DNA of 37,544 nucleotides. Source: Pseudoselenomonas ruminantium. Lineage in GTDB: Bacteria > Bacillota > Negativicutes > Selenomonadales > Selenomonadaceae. Each line of letters opens with the position of its first letter. Position 1 is the first letter of the stretch. A program made the position numbers and the translations under genes. Location of the stretch: assembly GCA_015058655.1 (NCBI GenBank), contig SVBX01000031.1, positions 1 through 37,544 of the forward strand. The letters are read 5' to 3'. This document shows positions 7,406-15,638 of the stretch, in pieces. Under the pieces are notes generated by a model. It made no database searches. It was not told the DNA's origin and was given only the letters and a program-made list of their open reading frames with translations.

Positions 7406-8041
7406 ATGAGCATGAGCATCAGCAATGTGCCGAGCTTCCCTGAACTGAACCAACAGGTAAGCAAGACAGGACAGGAAAAAGCGGCACAAGGGTTTGCCAG
7501 AGCGAGTTCTTATTATGAATCCTCGAATTTTGGCAACGACACCAAGGTAGGTACGGGGACTATCTCTAAGGAGAGTCGTACCATTGTAAGCATTGGCGAG
7601 CAGAAGACTGCTCAGATTATGGACAAGGCGAAAGCCATTTATTCGGTGTCCAATTTCGGCAACCAGACCAAGATTGGCACCAGCGAGTTCCAGCAGGATA
7701 ACAGGAAGACTGCCGCTGTTGGTGGGCAGCAGACTTCGAAGATCATGGACAAGGCTCGTTCATATTATGAGGTGTCCAACTTCGGCAATGAGACCAAGGT
7801 GGGCAAGAGCAAATTCCAGCAGCAGATTCGCCAGGACTATGAGCAGGGCATGCAGAATACGGGCAAGGGCATGAGCGCTGCCCGCAAGAATGGCAGCACC
7901 GGCTCCAATCTAGGCAACAGCACCAAGCTGGGCAGCAGTGCCTTTCAGCAGGTGAATGCCCAGATCAAGCAGCATCAGGCTCATGCAGCCTATTCTGCTC
8001 AGAAGAAGGCAGCAGGTTCTTCCATGGAAGTAGCAGCGTAA
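7406..8041 (+). CDS. unrecognised protein of four 42-residue tandem repeats (SNFGNxTKxG motif)
   Basis: I recognise no family. The start at 7406 is chosen because GTGAGGG lies 7 nt upstream; an in-frame ATG at 7340 would lie only about 8 nt from the predicted transcript start. The 211-residue product has no signal peptide, membrane helix or cysteine. SNFGN occurs at residues 40, 82 and 124 and SNLGN at 167, always followed by TKxG, a period of 42, 42 and 43. The preceding part of each unit is Gln-rich and helical, with MDKA then a Tyr pair in the middle units. The C-terminus is Gln/Ala-rich. A strong promoter and its own terminator make it monocistronic and probably abundant. A structural or scaffolding role is possible, but not shown. 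Confidence 0.75.
   Translation: MSMSISNVPSFPELNQQVSKTGQEKAAQGFARASSYYESSNFGNDTKVGTGTISKESRTIVSIGEQKTAQIMDKAKAIYSVSNFGNQTKIGTSEFQQDNRKTAAVGGQQTSKIMDKARSYYEVSNFGNETKVGKSKFQQQIRQDYEQGMQNTGKGMSAARKNGSTGSNLGNSTKLGSSAFQQVNAQIKQHQAHAAYSAQKKAAGSSMEVAA
7427..7933 (+). repeat. four 126-bp coding tandem repeats
   Basis: Unit boundaries taken after each TKxG motif are 7427-7552, 7553-7678, 7679-7804 and 7805-7933. Units 2 and 3 are closest in protein sequence; units 1 and 4 have diverged, and unit 4 is one codon longer. Confidence 0.7.
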
Positions 8042-8051
8042 TAGCATCTTT

Positions 8052-8086
8052 GACCGCACAGGCTTTGAAGCCTGCGCGGTCTTTTC
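8052..8086 (+). terminator. terminator of the repeat-protein gene
   Basis: The stem GACCGC-A-CAGGCT pairs with AGCCTG-C-GCGGTC (8052-8081) around a TTGA loop and one mismatch, followed by TTTTCTTTG. Confidence 0.8.
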
Positions 8087-8258
8087 TTTGCTGAAAAAGG
8101 AAATGGGAGGGGCGGCATAGAATTATTGCCATGACTGGTTGGAAGAGTCTGGCTTTTCTATGGAGGAATCAGGGCTCCTTTGGTTGAATAAATCTGTAGG
8201 CGAAAACGAAGAGGCAGCCTGTCCTGAGGACGAGGCTGTGGAAGAGAGGATGATTCAC

Positions 8259-9182
8259 ATGAGCAAGAGCAGCCGCAAGCTGAACAAAAAGAAGGAGAAA
8301 GCTGCCAAGGTGGAACTCAAGGCACGGACTGCAGGCCTGAGAGAGCAGATGAGGGAGCAGATGGAGGCCGGGGACTATGCAGAAGCGCTAGCCTCTCTGG
8401 CTGAGCTGGTGAAGGATAACAGCTACGACCCGGATCTCTTGTATGATGGGGCTTACTGCTACTTTATGGTAGGAGATTATGAGAGGGCTACCAAATGGGT
8501 GGATATGGTGATGGATCTGGCCCCGTACCATATTCCTGCCCGGATTTTGCTGGCAAGGCTTTGCATACTTAATGAGCGTGAAGAAGGGGCCTTGAGCCTT
8601 TCTGATGCTCTGCTGTCTGCCAACAGGGATATGCTGACGGAAGATCAGGCTCAGGATCTGAATGATATTTTGGAATATTACTATAGGTGCGAGCCGGAGC
8701 GTATCAGGAAAGAGTACCCCCATGTGGCAGCGTTCGTGGCAGGCCAGGCAGATGCTGGCAATGAAGGGCTGCCTGAGAAAAAGACGGAGGAAAAGACCGC
8801 TGGCTTGCCTGAAGCAGCAACAGAAGTGCCTCTGGGGGATGCTCTTGCCGGAGGGCCTGCCCAGGAGAATGGGGGGCGGGAAGAAGAAAAGGCGCCAGAA
8901 GCTGAGGTGCAGGGCGAGATACGGGCTATTGCTGAAAAAGCCGTGCCCCTGCAGGCAAAAATCCATCTTTACAATGTCTTTGCAGGAGGATATTTTTACC
9001 AGAAGAATTACGGCGCCGCCCGGAAGTTTTTGGATGAAGCCTTGAAGATAGATTCGCTCGATGAGGAAACATTGCGGAATATGGCCCTGCTGTGCCGTGA
9101 ACAAGGCGATAAGGAACAGGCGCAGAAGTTTGCTTCCCAGTTGCCGCAGATGGATTTCCTGTTGCTGGCTGCCTTGAGATGA
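8259..9182 (+). CDS. tetratricopeptide-repeat protein
   Basis: A 307-residue cytoplasmic TPR protein; such folds mediate protein contacts and carry no catalytic function. The start at 8259 (MSKSSRKLNKKKEKAAK) is chosen because AGAGAGG lies 9 nt upstream; longer in-frame starts at 8139 (TTG) and 8160 lack good sites. TPR-like helices cover residues about 30-120 (GDYAEALASLAELV, then GDYERATKWVDMVMDLAP) and 235-300 (FYQKNYGAARKFLDEALKID, then EQGDKEQAQKFA). An acidic Glu/Ala/Gly-rich linker (about 160-225) separates them. The glycosyltransferase gene follows 30 nt downstream, so the two are likely one transcript, and the TPR protein may assist it. Confidence 0.8.
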   Translation: MSKSSRKLNKKKEKAAKVELKARTAGLREQMREQMEAGDYAEALASLAELVKDNSYDPDLLYDGAYCYFMVGDYERATKWVDMVMDLAPYHIPARILLARLCILNEREEGALSLSDALLSANRDMLTEDQAQDLNDILEYYYRCEPERIRKEYPHVAAFVAGQADAGNEGLPEKKTEEKTAGLPEAATEVPLGDALAGGPAQENGGREEEKAPEAEVQGEIRAIAEKAVPLQAKIHLYNVFAGGYFYQKNYGAARKFLDEALKIDSLDEETLRNMALLCREQGDKEQAQKFASQLPQMDFLLLAALR

Positions 9183-9212
9183 GTTTCCTAATATAGAGAT
9201 GAGGCAGAGTGC

Positions 9213-10775
9213 ATGATTATATCAGTTGTATCCATGGTCCGCAATGAAGCAGATGTCATTGAGAGCTTTGTGCGGCATAACCTTTGCTGGGCGGACCGCA
9301 TTTATGTGGCAGTCCATGAGAGCACGGATGAAACCCTCAGGATATTGCAGTCCCTGCAGAAGGATGGACTGCCCATATTCTTGTCTGAGGTATCAGGAGC
9401 GGCACAGGTGCAGTCTGAGGTGGTGACTGCACTTGTGCGGCAGGCAGTGGAAGAAGGAGCCGATTTCGTGCTTCCGCTTGACGCTGATGAATTCTTGTTG
9501 CCTGATGGCAATTCGCCCCAGGGAAAGAGCATGAAAGATAGATGCCGGGGGGCGTTTTCTCTGCTGGAAGAGACAAAGGTCTATGCCATTCCCTGGGTGC
9601 GTTATGTGCCGGGAGGGGGGCAGGGATTCCTGCTGTCAAGGAAAGCTTACAGGGAAAAATGGCCGGAGAAGATATCTAAGGCACTGCTGGGGGCAAAGGC
9701 TGTGCAGGAGGCAGGGCTGTCTGTTTCGCAGGGCAGCCATCTGGCATTGCTGCCGAAAAAAGATGGCGAGCGGCAGGCTATCGTGCCTGAGACGGTCACC
9801 GGGTTGCATATAGCCCATTTCCCATGGCGCAGCGAAGGACAGGCGGCTAAGAAGGCGGCAGTGGGCTGGTTGGGGAATGTGGCCAAGTACACTCGCTACA
9901 CCCGTACTGCCCATCAGTGGCGGGAGGGCTACAGAAAACTTATGATGGGGCATGGCCTTCAGGCGGAACCCCTGCGGAATCCGGTGAAGGCACCAAGATT
10001 GCCGGGCAGCGAACTTGTCAGGCTTTGTTATACTCCACCAGAGGAAGAATCCACATTGATGTCCCTTTTGATGGAAGCAGCAGAGCAGCTGGCAGAGGAA
10101 TGTGCTGAAAGGGAAGCCAGGCTCAGGGCAGTTCCTATTAGCATTGTCATGCTATATAGGGGGAATCTGGAACTTTTTGCCAGGACTGTTTCTTCGGCTG
10201 TCGCAGCTGACTACCCTGTCAAGGAATACATCGTATTGGCTCCGGACCTTGATGAGACAGGTGAAGGGGACATGATGGGGCTACTGGAGCAGCAACCGGT
10301 AGAAAGCATTTGCCTGCTGACCGGATTGAAGGCTTGGGATGATTTGAGAGAAGGCCTTAAGGGGGATTATATCCAATGGCTGCCAGAAGGAAGCGAGCTT
10401 ATGCCGGACAGGCTCATCAAGATGGCTGCTGCTTTGTCTTCTCAGGATGAGCTTGGCGTGATGCTCTCGTCAGTGGAACCGGGAGCATACTTGTCTGCCA
10501 GGCTGGCAGAGGGGACAGTTTTTGAGCTGGACACGGGCAGGGAGGTTTTCATGCCAGGGGACGGCAGCCAGGCGGCTCAGTCCATGTGGGATTCGGGGCA
10601 GAACTTCCCCGGAGGCCTGGCGGCAGCGCTTTTTTCCAGGCGGCATTTGGAAGTCCAGGGGTGGCCCTTGCCAAAAGACTGGCTGGAGCATGAGGGCAGG
10701 GAACTGCTGGCTTCGCTTCTGATGGGGCGTGCCTATGGCTATATAGCAGAGCCTTTGTTGAGAATTGAGCAATAA
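9213..10775 (+). CDS. family 2 glycosyltransferase with a second GT-A-like domain
   Basis: Residues 1-230 are a GT2-type (Glyco_tranf_2_4-like) domain: it begins IISVVSMVRNEADVIESFVRH, and a metal-binding DADEF lies at 90-94. The acceptor and sugar are unknown. Residues about 300-515 resemble a second family-2 fold (PISIVMLYRGNLELFARTVSS, then DYIQWLPEGSEL), with no clear DxD, so probably a non-catalytic or diverged copy. There is no membrane helix. GAGG lies about 10 nt before the ATG. The preceding TPR gene is probably co-transcribed. Similar enzymes decorate flagellin or surface polymers in Selenomonas relatives, but no acceptor gene is in view. No terminator is obvious in the 127 bp that follow. 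Confidence 0.85.
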   Translation: MIISVVSMVRNEADVIESFVRHNLCWADRIYVAVHESTDETLRILQSLQKDGLPIFLSEVSGAAQVQSEVVTALVRQAVEEGADFVLPLDADEFLLPDGNSPQGKSMKDRCRGAFSLLEETKVYAIPWVRYVPGGGQGFLLSRKAYREKWPEKISKALLGAKAVQEAGLSVSQGSHLALLPKKDGERQAIVPETVTGLHIAHFPWRSEGQAAKKAAVGWLGNVAKYTRYTRTAHQWREGYRKLMMGHGLQAEPLRNPVKAPRLPGSELVRLCYTPPEEESTLMSLLMEAAEQLAEECAEREARLRAVPISIVMLYRGNLELFARTVSSAVAADYPVKEYIVLAPDLDETGEGDMMGLLEQQPVESICLLTGLKAWDDLREGLKGDYIQWLPEGSELMPDRLIKMAAALSSQDELGVMLSSVEPGAYLSARLAEGTVFELDTGREVFMPGDGSQAAQSMWDSGQNFPGGLAAALFSRRHLEVQGWPLPKDWLEHEGRELLASLLMGRAYGYIAEPLLRIEQ

Positions 10776-10902
10776 GCAATAATTTTTTTGCTTCATAGCA
10801 GGTATTTTGCTCTTCTTGTGGAATAATGACAAACAGGGACTTATGGTAGGATAAAATCCTTAGGGACAGGATCACAATATTCATGATTGAGGAGGAATAT
10901 CT

Positions 10903-11436
10903 ATGGCTGAGGAATTCAAACAGAATGAGGAGGTAACCAATAAGCTGGCTGCTTCTATTGAGGAGATTGCAACATCTACGCAGACGGTCTACGAGGCCGT
11001 CGAGCAGGTGGCTAAAAGTGCCAGCGCCCTCGCCAAGGCTGGGCAGGAGTCCGTGGAGCAGGCGAAATTCCTGCAGGAAAAAAATGCTGATACCATCAAG
11101 GTCATCGACTTCATCACGAATATTGCTGGCCAGACTAACCTGTTGGGTCTTAATGCGGCTATCGAGGCAGCCCGCGCTGGTGAGCAGGGCCGTGGCTTTG
11201 CTGTCGTGGCAGAGGAAGTGCGCAAGCTGGCCGAACAGTCCCGTGAGGCAACGGAGAAGATACAGTCTACTCTGACGGAAATGAACAAGGCCGTCGAAGG
11301 CATCTCGAAGTCCATCGAGAATACCGGCTCCATTAGTGAGGAGCAGGCAGCTTCTACGCAGGAAATCACGGCGAACCTTTCCCGTGTTACCAAGGCGGCA
11401 GAGGAATTGAAGCGCTATGTAGAGTCCCTCAAATAA
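10903..11436 (+). CDS. free-standing methyl-accepting chemotaxis signalling domain
   Basis: A 177-residue soluble coiled-coil protein that consists only of the MCP cytoplasmic domain. The highly conserved hairpin tip that contacts CheA and CheW spans residues about 68-113 ([20 protein letters not shown], then [18 protein letters not shown]). Both flanks are heptad-rich and Ala/Glu/Gln-rich, as in methylation helices. There is no sensor domain, transmembrane helix or HAMP. The start at 10903 has GGAGG 7 nt upstream, so the short form appears genuine rather than a fragment. It is monocistronic with its own terminator. It may act as a cytoplasmic adaptor in receptor arrays, or take input from a partner protein; this is inference. 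Confidence 0.9.
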   Translation: MAEEFKQNEEVTNKLAASIEEIATSTQTVYEAVEQVAKSASALAKAGQESVEQAKFLQEKNADTIKVIDFITNIAGQTNLLGLNAAIEAARAGEQGRGFAVVAEEVRKLAEQSREATEKIQSTLTEMNKAVEGISKSIENTGSISEEQAASTQEITANLSRVTKAAEELKRYVESLK

Positions 11437-11452
11437 ATAGGAGAAAAGCCAT

Positions 11453-11494
11453 AGCAGGGCACTATTCCCCGTGGGGATGGTGTCCTGCTTTTTT
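11453..11494 (+). terminator. terminator of the MCP-domain gene
   Basis: A long stem from AGCAGGGCAC (11453-11462) to TGTCCTGCT (ending 11489), with a CCCC/GGGG inner part, is followed by six T residues. Confidence 0.85.
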
Positions 11495-11512
11495 GACTTT
11501 TTGATTTTTCTA

Positions 11513-11541
11513 TTGACTTTTTGTTTTATGCGGTGTATATT
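11513..11541 (+). promoter_or_regulatory. sigma-A promoter of the hrcA heat-shock operon
   Basis: TTGACT (11513-11518) and TATATT (11536-11541) are separated by 17 bp. The predicted start of transcription, about 11548-11553, lies just before the CIRCE element, so HrcA bound there would block initiation. Confidence 0.8.
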
Positions 11542-11556
11542 CTTATTAGATTCAAG

Positions 11557-11583
11557 TTAGCACTCATTTGATGAGAGTGCTAA
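11557..11583 (+). promoter_or_regulatory. CIRCE operator (HrcA binding site)
   Basis: A perfect match to the consensus TTAGCACTC-N9-GAGTGCTAA, with arms at 11557-11565 and 11575-11583. It is placed between the promoter and the hrcA ribosome binding site, the usual arrangement for HrcA self-repression and heat induction. Confidence 0.97.
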
Positions 11584-11608
11584 CAGTACCCGGCGGAGGG
11601 GAGGGCAT

Positions 11609-12643
11609 ATGCCAGTGGAACTGGATGCACGCAAGCAGAAGGTGCTGAAAGCTATCATTGATGATTACATTGAGTCGGCGGAGCCGGTTGGCTCCCGTAC
11701 CCTTGCCCGCAAGCATGATTTGGGTGTGAGTCCCGCTACCATTCGCAATGAGATGGCGGATTTGGAGATGCTTGGCTATCTTGAGCATCTGCATACTTCA
11801 TCGGGACGCATTCCCTCCTCCAAGGGATACCGCTTCTATGTGAATGGCCTTATTCCGCCCAAACCAGTCAGCGAGGAAGAGAAGAAACTCATCAATGATT
11901 GGTACAGGACGCGGGTTCGGCGCATTGACGAGGTGTTTCAGGAGACTGCCAGGATTATTTCCAAGGTGACGAAGAATGTATCTCTGGTGCTGGCTCCTCA
12001 GATGACCCAGGCAAGGTTCCGGGTGCTGCAGTTCCTGCCCCTGGATGACAGGCGGGTTATCACGGTGCTGATGACAGATGCCGGCTTCGTGGAAAACAAG
12101 ATTGTGGAGATGCCGGCAGGCGCCACTTTTGAAGATTTCCAGCGCATGGCGGAGGTCATCAACAAGAACCTGGCCGGCAGGAGCCTGGCGGCTATTTCTC
12201 CAGAAAAGCTTTTGCCTATCAGGGATGAAATAGGAGATGAGGGACTTTATGAATCTGCGCTAGAGGTGGTGAACAGGGCTCTGGAGTCTGGGAAGCAGGA
12301 AAGGCTTTATCTCGGGGGAACTACCCAGATGCTTACCCAACCTGAGTTCCACGATGTGGAGAAAGTCAAGCACACTTTGATGATGCTTGAGAAGGAGGAA
12401 CTTATAAAAGACATCCTCCACGCTCACATGGGAGATGGCCTGGAAGTTACCATCGGACAGGAAAATGAGGATTCCCAGATGCAGGACAGCAGCATTATCA
12501 CGGCCACTTACCATCTGAACGGTGAGCTCCTGGGCACCATCGCAGTGCTGGGACCCACCCGCATGGAGTACGCGAAAGCTATGAGCCTGCTGGAATATAT
12601 GAATGACAATCTTACCGAGGTCATCAGAAAGTACAACTGGTGA
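11609..12643 (+). CDS. hrcA: heat-inducible transcriptional repressor HrcA
   Basis: A 344-residue repressor that binds CIRCE and keeps the chaperone genes off until unfolded protein draws GroEL away from it. The N-terminal winged helix includes ARKQKVLKAIIDDYI and the recognition region GVSPATIRNEMADLE; SSGRIPSSKGYRFYV follows. The GAF-like dimerisation core and the C-terminal segment (GPTRMEYAKAMSLLEYM) are complete. The start at 11609 follows GGAGGGGAGGG. It is the first gene of the heat-shock cluster, directly behind a perfect CIRCE, so it controls itself. Confidence 0.97.
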   Translation: MPVELDARKQKVLKAIIDDYIESAEPVGSRTLARKHDLGVSPATIRNEMADLEMLGYLEHLHTSSGRIPSSKGYRFYVNGLIPPKPVSEEEKKLINDWYRTRVRRIDEVFQETARIISKVTKNVSLVLAPQMTQARFRVLQFLPLDDRRVITVLMTDAGFVENKIVEMPAGATFEDFQRMAEVINKNLAGRSLAAISPEKLLPIRDEIGDEGLYESALEVVNRALESGKQERLYLGGTTQMLTQPEFHDVEKVKHTLMMLEKEELIKDILHAHMGDGLEVTIGQENEDSQMQDSSIITATYHLNGELLGTIAVLGPTRMEYAKAMSLLEYMNDNLTEVIRKYNW

Positions 12644-12655
12644 AACGGTACAGAG

Positions 12656-13309
12656 ATGACCACAAGGAAGGTGAAGAAATTGCCATCATTCATGAAAGAT
12701 GAATTGAAGAAAAAAGATGAGCAGAAACTTGCCGATATGCAGGAAGAAATCAAGCGCGCCGTAGGTGAGGACGAAGCCGAGGAGGCTGAGGCTCCTCCCG
12801 CGGAGGGAGAGGCTGGGGCCGAGGATCCTGAGGAGCCGAAGGAAGAAGTCACCTTGGCCAAGGAGGAGCTTGAGAAGCTTCAGGCAGCTGTGCAGGAAAA
12901 AGAAGAACGAGTCCTTCGCCTGCAGGCTGACTTCGAGAATTTCCGCCGCCGCACCGCCAAGGAAAAGGAAGAGCTTTCCGCCGTGGTGACTCAGGGAATT
13001 CTGAAGGACATGCTGCCGCTCCTGGATAACTTCGAGCGGGCCATGGCAGCCGAGGCCAAGGATATCGACTCCTTCAAGCAGGGGGTGGAGATGATCTTCA
13101 AGCAGTTCGGCGAAGTTTTGGTAAAGAACGGCCTTGAGCATATCGAGGTGGAAGGCCAAAAATTTGATCCCAACTTCCATCAGGCAGTCATGCGGGTGGA
13201 AAATCCCGACCTGGAAGATGAAACCATCGCCCAGGAACTGCAGAAAGGCTACATGGTGAAGGGCAGGGTTATCCGCCCCAGCATGGTGCAGGTGGTTGCG
13301 AACGGCTGA
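12656..13309 (+). CDS. grpE: nucleotide exchange factor GrpE
   Basis: Releases ADP from DnaK and so resets the chaperone cycle. The 217-residue product has the usual layout: a low-complexity acidic N-terminus (about 20-65), a long coiled coil (about 70-110, with RLQADFENFRRR), a four-helix bundle and the C-terminal beta-wing (PNFHQAVMRVEN, then GRVIRPSMVQVV). It begins 12 nt after hrcA; the ribosome binding site is weak (ACAGAG), suggesting translational coupling. A repeat element starts 2 nt after its stop codon and separates it from dnaK. Confidence 0.95.
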   Translation: MTTRKVKKLPSFMKDELKKKDEQKLADMQEEIKRAVGEDEAEEAEAPPAEGEAGAEDPEEPKEEVTLAKEELEKLQAAVQEKEERVLRLQADFENFRRRTAKEKEELSAVVTQGILKDMLPLLDNFERAMAAEAKDIDSFKQGVEMIFKQFGEVLVKNGLEHIEVEGQKFDPNFHQAVMRVENPDLEDETIAQELQKGYMVKGRVIRPSMVQVVANG

Positions 13310-13311
13310 AG

Positions 13312-13466
13312 GCATTCTAAGGCGTTCAGGACACAGGTATAGCAACGCTTCACTCGGAACTTTACCATGAAATCTAAGTTCCCACTGCGCCTGACGGCTT
13401 GTGCTCACTAAGATTTATGGTAAAGTTCCGCACGTTCCGCTTATGCTATACCTGTGCCCCTCACTT
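13312..13466 (+). repeat. palindromic repeat family B, copy 1 (grpE-dnaK gap)
   Basis: A 155-bp element that shares nearly its whole length with 21940-22095 in the same orientation. Both open with GCAT-N-CTAAGGCGTTC-N-GGACACAGG and close with CTGTGCCCC-CTCACTT. It is an imperfect palindrome: outer arms ACAGGTATAG/CTATACCTGT, inner arms GGAACTTTACCATGAAATCT/AGATTTATGGTAAAGTTCC. There is no coding content. It lies inside the heat-shock operon. Confidence 0.8.
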
Positions 13467-13535
13467 ACTGGAGCACAGTCGCGAGCGTATTAGCATAGTT
13501 TAGTAACAGGTTTTATATATTTTAGGAGGATTATC

Positions 13536-15401
13536 ATGTCAAAGGTTATTGGTATTGACTTAGGTACTACGAACTCCGTCGTCTCCGTCATGGAAGGCGG
13601 CGAGCCTACAGTTATCACGAACCCCGAGGGCAGCCGCATCACTCCCTCTGTGGTAGGCTTCACCAAGGACGGCCAGCGTCTGGTGGGCCAGCTGGCCAAG
13701 CGTCAGGCTGTGTCCAACCCTGACCGCACCATCGCTTCCATCAAGCGTCACATGGGCGAAAGCGATTATAAAGTGAACATTGATGGCAAGGCTTATTCCC
13801 CCCAGGAGATTTCCGCCATGGTGCTCCAGAAGCTGAAGGCAGACGCCGAGGCTTACCTGGGTGAGACTGTCACCCAGGCCGTCATCACCGTGCCGGCTTA
13901 CTTCAACGACAGCCAGCGTCAGGCTACCAAGGATGCAGGCCGCATTGCAGGCCTTGAGGTTCTTCGCATAATCAACGAGCCGACGGCAGCAGCTTTGGCT
14001 TACGGCCTGGACAAGGACGAGGACGAGACTGTGCTGGTATTCGACCTGGGCGGCGGTACCTTCGATGTGTCCATCCTGGAACTCTCCGGCGGCACCTTCG
14101 AAGTGCTGGCTACCAACGGTGATACTCACCTGGGCGGCGATGATTTCGATAAGGCTGTCATGGACTGGATGGTTGAGGAGTTCAAGAAGGAGAACGGCAT
14201 CGACCTTTCCCAGGATAAGATGAGCGCCCAGCGCCTCATCGAGGCTGCTGAGAAGGCCAAGATCGAGCTTTCCAGCATGACCCAGACCAACATCAACCTG
14301 CCCTTCATCACGGCAGACGCTTCCGGCCCGAAGCATCTGGATCTCACCCTTTCCCGCGCCAAGTTCGATGAACTGACCCGCGGCCTGGTTGAGCGCACCA
14401 TGGAGCCTACTCACAAGGCTATGGCGGATGCTGACCTCTCCGGCAGCGATATCAACAAGATCATCCTGGTGGGCGGTTCTTCCCGTATCCCCGCTGTGCA
14501 GGATGCTATCCGCAAGATTTTGAACAAAGAGCCGTCCAAGGGCGTGAACCCGGACGAGTGCGTGTCCGTGGGTGCTGCTATCCAGGGCGGCGTGCTGGTA
14601 GGCGAGGTCAAGGATGTGCTCCTGCTGGATGTCACTCCGCTGTCTCTGGGCATCGAGACGCTTGGTGGCGTCTGCACCAAGCTCATCGAGCGCAACACCA
14701 CCATCCCGACCCACAAGAGCCAGGTGTTCTCCACGGCTGCTGACAACCAGCCTTCTGTTGACATCCATGTGCTCCAGGGCGAGCGTGAGATGGCTGCAGG
14801 CAACAAGACCCTGGGCCGCTTCGAGCTCTCCGACATTCCTCCCGCACCGCGCGGCGTGCCCCGCATCGAGGTTTCCTTCGACATCGATGCCAACGGCATT
14901 GTGCATGTTTCTGCTAAAGACCTTGGCACCGGCAAGGAGCAGAAAATCACCATCCAGTCCGATGGCGGCATGAGCAAGGAAGACATCGACCGCATGGTCA
15001 AGGAAGCCGAGGCTCACGCAGCTGAGGACAAGAAGCAGAAAGAGGCTGTGGACACCAAGAACACCGCTGAACAGATGGTCTATCAGGCTGAGAAGACCAT
15101 CAAGGACTTGGGCGACAAGGCCGACCAGGGCAAGGTGAAGGAAGTCCAGTCAGCCTGCGAGAAGGTGAAGGAAGCTCTGAAGGGCACCGACACCGAGGCC
15201 ATCAAGAAGGCTACCGAGGAACTGCAGAAGCCTCTCTACGAGCTCTCCGCCGCCGCTTATCAGCAGGCTCAGGCCGCAGGTGCAGGCGCTCAGGGCGCAC
15301 CGGGAGCTGACGCAGGCGCAGGTGCTGCAGGTGCCCAGCAGCAGGCCAAGGCTGATGACGATGTAGTGGATGCTGAGTTCACCGAGAGTGACAAGAAGTA
15401 A
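13536..15401 (+). CDS. dnaK: chaperone DnaK (Hsp70)
   Basis: The ATP-driven Hsp70 that binds exposed hydrophobic segments of unfolded proteins. The 621-residue product is full length for the Gram-positive-like form. Phosphate-binding loops are visible ([10 protein letters not shown] at 4-13, [27 protein letters not shown]), as are the linker and substrate domain ([14 protein letters not shown], then HVLQGERE). The tail is Ala/Gly/Gln-rich and ends in the conserved acidic VVDAEF. AGGAGG lies 7 nt before the ATG. It is driven from the CIRCE promoter through the 13312-13466 repeat; a hairpin after it separates it from dnaJ. Confidence 0.98.
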   Translation: MSKVIGIDLGTTNSVVSVMEGGEPTVITNPEGSRITPSVVGFTKDGQRLVGQLAKRQAVSNPDRTIASIKRHMGESDYKVNIDGKAYSPQEISAMVLQKLKADAEAYLGETVTQAVITVPAYFNDSQRQATKDAGRIAGLEVLRIINEPTAAALAYGLDKDEDETVLVFDLGGGTFDVSILELSGGTFEVLATNGDTHLGGDDFDKAVMDWMVEEFKKENGIDLSQDKMSAQRLIEAAEKAKIELSSMTQTNINLPFITADASGPKHLDLTLSRAKFDELTRGLVERTMEPTHKAMADADLSGSDINKIILVGGSSRIPAVQDAIRKILNKEPSKGVNPDECVSVGAAIQGGVLVGEVKDVLLLDVTPLSLGIETLGGVCTKLIERNTTIPTHKSQVFSTAADNQPSVDIHVLQGEREMAAGNKTLGRFELSDIPPAPRGVPRIEVSFDIDANGIVHVSAKDLGTGKEQKITIQSDGGMSKEDIDRMVKEAEAHAAEDKKQKEAVDTKNTAEQMVYQAEKTIKDLGDKADQGKVKEVQSACEKVKEALKGTDTEAIKKATEELQKPLYELSAAAYQQAQAAGAGAQGAPGADAGAGAAGAQQQAKADDDVVDAEFTESDKK

Positions 15402-15438
15402 ATAGTTATACTGACGCATAGTTATGCACACCCTTAAG

Positions 15439-15486
15439 TGTCCGCCCCCTTGGGGGCGGGGGACCGCGAAAGCGGTGGTGGGGGTA
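15439..15486 (+). repeat. degenerate partial copy of repeat family A (dnaK-dnaJ gap)
   Basis: The segment CCCCCTTGGGGGCGGGGGAC followed by CGCGAAAGCGGTGG resembles the left half of the family A copy at 23576-23716 (CCTTGAGGG, then GGACCGCGAAGCGGTGGATG). No right arm is present, so this is a fragment. Confidence 0.5.
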
Positions 15487-15530
15487 CTAGCTGGCATATG
15501 CTATGGTTTGTGAGTATAGACAGCTGAGGT

Positions 15531-15560
15531 ATGGAGGTGGTTTCCACCTCCATTTCTCTT
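15531..15560 (+). terminator. terminator between dnaK and dnaJ
   Basis: A 10-bp perfect stem, ATGGAGGTGG (15531-15540) with CCACCTCCAT (15544-15553), has a three-base loop and a TTCTCTTT tail. It lies 130 bp after dnaK and just before a separate promoter. Confidence 0.7.
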
Positions 15561-15571
15561 TAGTGAAAGGC

Positions 15572-15600
15572 TTGCTTTGAATTAACTTAGCGTATATTAT
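15572..15600 (+). promoter_or_regulatory. probable separate promoter for dnaJ
   Basis: TTGCTT (15572-15577) and TATTAT (15595-15600) are separated by 17 bp, 39 bp upstream of the dnaJ start. No CIRCE is present here. Confidence 0.55.
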
Positions 15601-15638
15601 ATATATGGCTCAAGCTAGATTTACGAGGATGGTGCAAT

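Noticed and set aside
10903..11436. The MCP domain as the 3' part of a frameshifted receptor
   Set aside because: The 127 bp upstream encode no HAMP or membrane segment in any frame, and the start has a good ribosome binding site.
13560..15017. A long minus-strand frame inside dnaK
   Set aside because: DnaK is certain on the plus strand. Long antisense frames opposite hsp70 genes are a known codon-bias artefact.
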